Below are positions 5,509-9,894 of a stretch of DNA of 9,894 nt, piece by piece. Made by a program: the position numbers and the translations under genes. The DNA comes from Planctomycetota bacterium (GTDB lineage Bacteria; Planctomycetota; Phycisphaerae; WQYP01): the NCBI GenBank assembly GCA_021828935.1, contig JAJZCU010000040.1:1-9894 (forward strand), given 5' to 3'. The first letter of the stretch is position 1, and every line of letters starts with the position of its first letter. The notes beneath the pieces were generated by a model. That model was not told where the DNA came from and made no database searches. It saw only the letters and a list, made by a program, of their open reading frames with translations.

Positions 5509-7251
5509 ATGCTGACCAAACTAAAGCTGCGAAACTTCAAACGCTTCGATCTTGCCGACATTGACTTGGGTAAATCGGTGGTTTTTATCGGCCCCAACAA
5601 TTCCGGCAAGACCACGGCGCTCCAGTCGCTGGCACTTTGGGACGTGGGACTTCGCGCGTGGCTGGCCAAACGTGGCGGCAAGGCCTCACCAGAAAAGCGG
5701 CCCGGCGTCGCAATTAATCGCCGCGACCTCATTTCGATACCAGTCCCGGTGGCGAACCTGCTTTGGCATGGTCTCCATACGCGCAACATGCGAAAGGAAA
5801 ATGGCAAGACCATTACTAAAAATATACGCATTGAGGTTTCCGTCGACGGCATCACTGCAGGCGCCGAATGGTCTTGCGGATTTGAATTTGACTATTCCAA
5901 CGAGGAATCTTTTGTATGCCGGCCGTGCCGCAAACCAGGGTATCAAGATTCCGCGGTCGGCAGGGCACAGTTTTCCGAAATACCGCCAAACGCCCAAGCC
6001 ACCAAAGTGGCCTATTTGCCGCCGATGTCAGGGCTTGCGGACCGTGAACACCTCAAACAGCCCGGCGAGATCGACTTTTTGGTGGGACAGGGGCGCACGG
6101 CAGAGGTCTTGCGAAATCTTTGCCGCCGGGTCTATGACGAAAGCCACGGCGCTGGAACATGGTCCCAACTCGCGGGGAAGATGCGGCAACTTTTTGGCGT
6201 TGAACTGCTCGCACCGGTATACGTCGCCGAGCGCAGTGAAATCATCATGCAATACGAACAAGATGATGTCCGGCTTGATCTGTCCAGCGCCGGGCGCGGA
6301 CTGCAGCAGACGCTTCTGCTCTTGGCACATCTGTATGCCAACCCGAAAACCATATTGCTGCTTGACGAGCCCGACGCCCATTTGGAGATATTACGGCAGC
6401 GGCAAATTTACCAAATATTGTCCGATGTTGCCGACCGCCAGGGATCCCAGATCATCGCCGCCAGCCATTCCGAGATCGTCCTTAATGAGGCGGCCGGCCG
6501 GGGCAAGGTCGTCGCGTTCGTAGGCAGGCCGCACACCATCAACGATCAGGGCAGCCAGGTCATGAAGGCCCTCACGGACATAGGATGGGATCTTTATTAT
6601 CAGGCAGAGGAGCGGGGATGGATACTTTTCCTTGAAGGCGCCACCGATTTGGAAATACTCCGGACCTTCGCCCTGCGCCTGAAGCATCCGGCCGCGACGT
6701 GCCTCGAAAGCCCATTCGTACATTACGTTGCCACCAATCTGCCCCACAAGGCCAGAAGCATCTTCTTCGGATTGTGCGAGGCCAAGCCCGACCTCGTCGG
6801 CATCGCTATTTTTGATCGTCTTCAAACCACCCTTCAGACAGGAAAGGCCCTTACAGAATTGATGTGGGAACGCCGCGAACTGGAAAACTACATCTGTTTC
6901 GAAGATGTTCTCATGGAATACGCATCCGGCAACGAGGACGAGGATTTGTTTACAATTTCCCAACAGCCGGGGCGCCAACAAGCCATGCGGGAGGCCATTG
7001 ACGAAATCACTGTGGCCCTGGCTGCGCTGGATAAGCCCGGGCCGTGGTCCGCCGATATCAAGGCAACCGACGATTTTCTGGACCCGCTGTTTAAGTCTTA
7101 TTTTCGGAAGCTTAAACTCCCAATCGACTTCCGCAAGGCGGATTATTACCAGTTGGCCCGGTTCGTGCCGTTGTCGCTGATCGACCCGGAAATTACGAAT
7201 AAACTTGATAAAATATACGCCACTGCGGAAAGCGCCAAGCCGAGGAAATGA
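5509..7251 (+). CDS. OLD-like AAA family ATPase with TOPRIM-like region
   Basis: A 580-residue protein of the ABC-type (SMC/RecF-like) ATPase group. It opens with LTKLKLRNFKRF, typical of these proteins. It carries Walker A GPNNSGKT (28-35), a signature-like SSAGRGLQQ (259-267), Walker B ILLLDEPDAHLE (282-293) and the H-loop ASHS (318-321). After the ATPase half, LFLEGATDLEIL (373-384; E376, D380) resembles the first TOPRIM motif of OLD nucleases. GIAIFDRL (431-438; D436) and RRELENYI (455-462) follow. The usual DxD is not obvious, so nuclease activity is uncertain. OLD-type proteins act in phage defence and DNA processing in the cytoplasm. I preferred the ATG at 5509 to a TTG at 5464, because the family N-terminus begins there and the promoter's -10 box overlaps the TTG. 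The ribosome site is weak. It is the first gene of a probable three-gene operon. Confidence 0.88.
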   Translation: MLTKLKLRNFKRFDLADIDLGKSVVFIGPNNSGKTTALQSLALWDVGLRAWLAKRGGKASPEKRPGVAINRRDLISIPVPVANLLWHGLHTRNMRKENGKTITKNIRIEVSVDGITAGAEWSCGFEFDYSNEESFVCRPCRKPGYQDSAVGRAQFSEIPPNAQATKVAYLPPMSGLADREHLKQPGEIDFLVGQGRTAEVLRNLCRRVYDESHGAGTWSQLAGKMRQLFGVELLAPVYVAERSEIIMQYEQDDVRLDLSSAGRGLQQTLLLLAHLYANPKTILLLDEPDAHLEILRQRQIYQILSDVADRQGSQIIAASHSEIVLNEAAGRGKVVAFVGRPHTINDQGSQVMKALTDIGWDLYYQAEERGWILFLEGATDLEILRTFALRLKHPAATCLESPFVHYVATNLPHKARSIFFGLCEAKPDLVGIAIFDRLQTTLQTGKALTELMWERRELENYICFEDVLMEYASGNEDEDLFTISQQPGRQQAMREAIDEITVALAALDKPGPWSADIKATDDFLDPLFKSYFRKLKLPIDFRKADYYQLARFVPLSLIDPEITNKLDKIYATAESAKPRK

Positions 7252-7305
7252 AAACGGGCGCACTGGCGGCGATGGCGGAACCGTCGGCGCCTCCGCGATC
7301 CCTGA

Positions 7306-7312
7306 TAAGGAG
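7306..7312 (+). promoter_or_regulatory. Ribosome binding site that sets the TcmP start
   Basis: TAAGGAG is the strongest Shine-Dalgarno match in this part of the window and stands 10 bases before the ATG at 7323. The competing ATG at 7248 overlaps the ATPase stop (ATGA) and has only GAGG two bases away, which is too close for good use. It would also add 25 residues with no family resemblance. Confidence 0.6.
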
Positions 7313-7322
7313 CAGTAACATC

Positions 7323-8255
7323 ATGGCGAATGCAGGAAAAAGGAGAGACCCCCAAAAGCTTCCAAGGGGGCCTGGGGCACAGCTTTTCGGCGGAGACTGG
7401 ACGGAAGAAAAGCTCGCCATACTAAAAAAATATTTGGTGGCCTACACCACGGCTCTGAGCAGGCAACCATTTTTGAAATTATATGTTGACGCATTTGCAG
7501 GGACCGGCTACCGCGAAGTTAGGCAGGCCGAGTCGTCGCTCTTTGCTGATCTGGCTGACGACGCGCCTCAAAAACTTTTGGAGGGCTCCGCCGCAATCGC
7601 ATTGCGCACGAATCCGCCCTTTGACCGTTATTTGTTTATCGAGAAACGCCCGGATCGGGCCGCCGAATTACGGGCGCTCTGCCTCAACGAGCAGAAAAAG
7701 TTCGAGGTCTTCACCGACGAGGCGAACAAAAGGATGAAAGAATTATGCCAGCACTCCGGGGCGTGGAGCAAGACTCGGGCTGTACTGTTCCTGGACCCAT
7801 TCGGTATGCAGGTTGAATGGTCAACGATGCAGGCGGTAGCGCACACGGGGGCGATCGACACTTGGATACTGTTCCCCGTAGGCATCGCGGTAAACCGGCT
7901 GCTTACAAAGAGCCTGTCCGGAGTTCCACCTGAGTGGTGCAAACGGCTGGACGCCTATTTTGGAACCCCCAATTGGCGGGAGGAGTTTTACGGCTCGCCG
8001 GAGCCGCAGCCGTTAAAGCTGTTCGAGGCGGAAGGAGCGGCGGAAGCAGCCGTAAAGACCGCGACGCTTGACCGCATCGGCAGGTACTTTCATAAAAGGC
8101 TGGCAGAAATCTTTCCCGCAGTCGCGCCCAACCCGCGTTTGCTGCGCAACGCCTCGGGAGCGGTGCTTTTCCAGCTTCATTTCGCCTCCTCGAACGCCGG
8201 CCGCGGCGGCGAAATCGCCGTCAAAATCGCAAAACATATTTTGGAGCACATTTAA
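7323..8255 (+). CDS. tcmP: Three-Cys-motif partner protein TcmP, methyltransferase-like
   Basis: A 310-residue protein with the TcmP family pattern: [10 protein letters not shown] (22-31), YVDAFAGTG (54-62), FIEKRP (105-110) and [12 protein letters not shown] (155-166). DxFAGTG looks like the SAM-binding loop of a Rossmann methyltransferase, the acid in FIEKRP fits the position that holds the SAM ribose, and DPFG sits where DNA methyltransferases carry DPPY. A SAM-dependent modification role is therefore likely, but the substrate is unknown. The family name comes from its habitual neighbour, a protein with three clustered cysteines, and that partner is encoded immediately downstream with a one-base TAATG overlap. 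The start at 7323 is chosen for its TAAGGAG site; 7248 is the alternative. The gene follows the ATPase by 71 bases and probably shares its transcript. Confidence 0.87.
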   Translation: MANAGKRRDPQKLPRGPGAQLFGGDWTEEKLAILKKYLVAYTTALSRQPFLKLYVDAFAGTGYREVRQAESSLFADLADDAPQKLLEGSAAIALRTNPPFDRYLFIEKRPDRAAELRALCLNEQKKFEVFTDEANKRMKELCQHSGAWSKTRAVLFLDPFGMQVEWSTMQAVAHTGAIDTWILFPVGIAVNRLLTKSLSGVPPEWCKRLDAYFGTPNWREEFYGSPEPQPLKLFEAEGAAEAAVKTATLDRIGRYFHKRLAEIFPAVAPNPRLLRNASGAVLFQLHFASSNAGRGGEIAVKIAKHILEHI

Positions 8256-9013
8256 TGGGCGCTGGATCTTCCATCGAATGGACCGAATCAACCTGGAACC
8301 CCGTCACGGGCTGCACCAAAGTCAGCCCCGGCTGCGCGCATTGCTATGCGGAGCGCATGGCGCTGCGCCTGCGCGCCATGGGGCAGCAGAATTACGTCAA
8401 TGGCTTTGACCTGACCTTGCAGCCGCAGGCCCTGGAATTGCCATTGCGTTGGAAAAAGCCGCAGCGCATTTTTGTTAACTCTATGAGCGATCTGTTTCAC
8501 GACCTCGTACCGGATGAATTTATTGCGCGCGTATTTGATGTGATGAACCGCGCGCCCTGGCATCAATTCCAGGTGCTTACAAAGCGTTCGGAGCGGCTCT
8601 TGGAAATTTCACCCCGCCTGACATGGGCGCCGCACATTTGGATGGGCGTCAGCGTGGAAAGCGCACGGTTCACCAACCGCATCGACCACCTGCGAAAAAC
8701 CAACGCGCACGTCAAATTCCTGTCTCTGGAACCGTTGCTGGGCCCTTTGGAAAATCTTAATCTTGCGGGCATCGACTGGGCAATAGTCGGTGGCGAGTCC
8801 GGCCCCGGCGCGCGGCCGATGCGCCCGGAATGGGCGCAAAACATTCAGGAACAATGCGCCCGCGCCAACGTCGCGTTTTTTTTCAAACAATGGGGCGGCG
8901 TGAACAAGAAAAAGACCGGCCGCACACTGGACGGTCGTACGTATGACGAGATGCCACAACCAATCGGGGCAGTTCGGCGGGGATATTCATTGGCGGTTCT
9001 GCAAGATGGTTAA
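8255..9013 (+). CDS. DUF5131 / phage Gp37-Gp68 family three-Cys protein
   Basis: A 252-residue protein with [14 protein letters not shown] near the start and the three-cysteine cluster C20-x6-C27-x2-C30, followed by Y31 and A32. Further family blocks are NSMSDLFH (75-82), SLEPLLGP (157-164), VGGESG (178-183) and FFFKQWGG (208-215). The length is normal for the family. The cysteine spacing suggests an iron-sulfur cluster, as in radical-SAM-like enzymes, although the spacing is not the classic CxxxCxxC. The reaction is unknown. The family occurs in phages and in bacterial accessory regions. The ATG shares one base with the tcmP stop, and GGAG (8243-8246) lies 8 bases upstream, so the two proteins are translationally coupled and likely work together. 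The next gene, Mod, begins 96 bases later. Confidence 0.9.
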   Translation: MGAGSSIEWTESTWNPVTGCTKVSPGCAHCYAERMALRLRAMGQQNYVNGFDLTLQPQALELPLRWKKPQRIFVNSMSDLFHDLVPDEFIARVFDVMNRAPWHQFQVLTKRSERLLEISPRLTWAPHIWMGVSVESARFTNRIDHLRKTNAHVKFLSLEPLLGPLENLNLAGIDWAIVGGESGPGARPMRPEWAQNIQEQCARANVAFFFKQWGGVNKKKTGRTLDGRTYDEMPQPIGAVRRGYSLAVLQDG

Positions 9014-9109
9014 CATTTGCGCGACGCCGGAGAAACGCTCAATCGCCCAATGATCTGATCTGCGTTAGAATGATCCTACCGTAGCGTTGTGCCGCATTCG
9101 TGGAGTATC

Positions 9110-9894
9110 ATGGCCAAAAAGAAACCAACAAATTCCCCGGCCACGCCCATCGCCGCCGTGAAGCACGCGGAGACCCGCAAGAATATTCCCACGGAAGAAT
9201 TGCGCGGCTTCGTGCCCGCGGATGATCCCGCGCGGCCGCCGGCGGCGCTGTACCCGCGCAATGCGGATTTGGATCCGCAATTGGTGTGGAAGGGCAAGGA
9301 CGAACAGGACGCGGCGCCGCTGGAGGCGCCGGTGGTTCCCATTTACATTCAGGAAAAGGTGCATCCGCAGGCCATTATTGAAGATTTTCGCAGTTCCGTG
9401 GCCAGCAAATCGCATGAAGCCGCCGCCGGGCTGTTTGCCGATTTCAATGGCCTTCCCGCGGAATTTGACCAGCGCGTGGATTTTTATCAGCATGATGGCC
9501 ACTGGAGCAATCGGCTGATATTGGGCGATTCATTGATGGCCATGGCTTCTCTGTCAGAAAAGGAGGGGCTCAAGGGCCGGGTGCAGATGATCTACTTTGA
9601 CCCGCCTTATGGTATTAAGTTTGGTTCCAACTGGCAGGTAAGCACCCGCAAACGGGACGTGAAGGACGGCCGGGCCGAAGACGTTATCCGCCAGCCCGAA
9701 CAGATCAAGGCGTTCCGCGACACCTGGAAGCTGGGGATACATTCGTATTTATCTTATTTGCGCGACCTGCTGACCGCCGCGCGGGAATTGCTGACCGAAA
9801 GCGGCAGCATTTTTGTGCAGATTGGCGATGAGAACGTGCACCTGGTGCGATGCGTGCTGGATGAAGTTTTCGGGGCGGAGAATTTTTGCGCGCT
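9110..9894 (+). CDS. Type III-like DNA methyltransferase (Mod), N-terminal part
   Basis: The first 261 codons of a site-specific DNA methyltransferase; the gene runs off the window. The start MAKKK, the block LDPQLVWKGKDEQD (54-67) and VPIYIQEKVHPQAI (76-89) are typical of the large Mod proteins paired with this Res type. LILGDSL (136-142) leads to the catalytic motif IV DPPYGIKF (164-171), with the GSNWQ and KRDVKDG blocks after it. The motif-IV-first order is that of beta-class amino-methyltransferases, so the SAM-binding FxGxG should lie beyond the window. It probably methylates adenine to protect host DNA and gives site specificity to Res. GGAG (9102-9105) stands 4 bases before the ATG. 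The gene is 3' of Res, the reverse of the usual mod-res order. I saw no firm promoter in the 96 bases before it. Confidence 0.93.
   Translation, partial: MAKKKPTNSPATPIAAVKHAETRKNIPTEELRGFVPADDPARPPAALYPRNADLDPQLVWKGKDEQDAAPLEAPVVPIYIQEKVHPQAIIEDFRSSVASKSHEAAAGLFADFNGLPAEFDQRVDFYQHDGHWSNRLILGDSLMAMASLSEKEGLKGRVQMIYFDPPYGIKFGSNWQVSTRKRDVKDGRAEDVIRQPEQIKAFRDTWKLGIHSYLSYLRDLLTAARELLTESGSIFVQIGDENVHLVRCVLDEVFGAENFCA

Noticed and set aside
6391..7263. A 290-codon minus-strand frame antisense to the ATPase gene
   Set aside because: No family resemblance, and the plus strand carries Walker B, H-loop and TOPRIM-like motifs in the same region. Treated as a shadow.
7248..7322. TcmP start at the ATG overlapping the ATPase stop
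   Set aside because: Translational coupling by ATGA is possible, but the 25 extra residues have no family match and the site at 7323 has a far better ribosome binding sequence. Kept only as an alternative.
9043..9071. Promoter for mod, with TAGAAT as -10
   Set aside because: TAGAAT is a good -10 match, but at 17 bases upstream the -35 position reads TCGCCC, only three of six. Not enough to call, though mod may well have its own promoter.
1..9894. tRNA or rRNA genes, CRISPR arrays, transposase genes or IS ends
   Set aside because: None were seen on either strand by reading. The repeats found are the res-end duplication and the inverted repeats at 5134-5209 and 5355-5412, not regularly spaced arrays or IS termini.

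Overview
The window is GC-rich bacterial DNA with tightly packed genes, most of them on the + strand. No ribosomal, tRNA or other taxonomic marker is present. The broken gene at the left edge and the general codon style recall Planctomycetota/Verrucomicrobiota-type genomes, but that is only an impression. Most of the window is a defence-type island built around a split restriction-modification (R-M) locus.

Layout. (1) 1-459 (+): the 3' end of a small membrane protein of unknown function. (2) 500-1309 (-): a protein with two CBS domains and a C-terminal HEPN-like region carrying an RNxxxH motif, convergent with gene 1. Its candidate promoter at 1418-1447 lies in the divergent intergenic region. 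(3) 1566-4805 (+): a type III-like restriction (Res) subunit with an SF2 helicase and a C-terminal nuclease domain. It is fused in frame to a complete DUF433 antitoxin-like domain. (4) 4805-5146 (+): the DUF5615 PIN-like toxin partner, overlapping the fusion gene by one base. (5) 5147-5508: a gene-free stretch that is rich in structure. It holds an attC-like imperfect inverted repeat over the toxin stop, a second diverged copy of the Res 3' end, a 58-bp palindrome, and a promoter with a palindrome in its spacer. (6) 5509-7251, 7323-8255 and 8255-9013 (+): an OLD-like AAA ATPase with a TOPRIM-like region, a three-Cys-motif partner protein (TcmP, methyltransferase-like), and a DUF5131/Gp37-Gp68 family three-Cys protein. 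(7) 9110 to the end (+): the N-terminal part of the cognate type III-like DNA methyltransferase (Mod), cut by the window edge.

How it fits together. Res and Mod should form one R-M system that modifies and cleaves DNA. Here Res comes first, and the two are separated by about 4.3 kb of other genes. The toxin-antitoxin (TA) cassette appears to have landed at the very end of res. The displaced res tail is still recognisable downstream, as an imperfect direct repeat of about 65 bp. The event left the antitoxin domain welded onto the restriction enzyme. The ATPase-TcmP-DUF5131 trio has its own candidate promoter and looks like a separate module carried between Res and Mod. Its two distal proteins resemble a methyltransferase and a metal-cluster enzyme, so a nucleic-acid modification or sensing role is plausible but unproven.

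The most unusual points are the Res-DUF433 fusion with the duplicated res end, and the ATPase-TcmP-DUF5131 trio nested inside the R-M locus.
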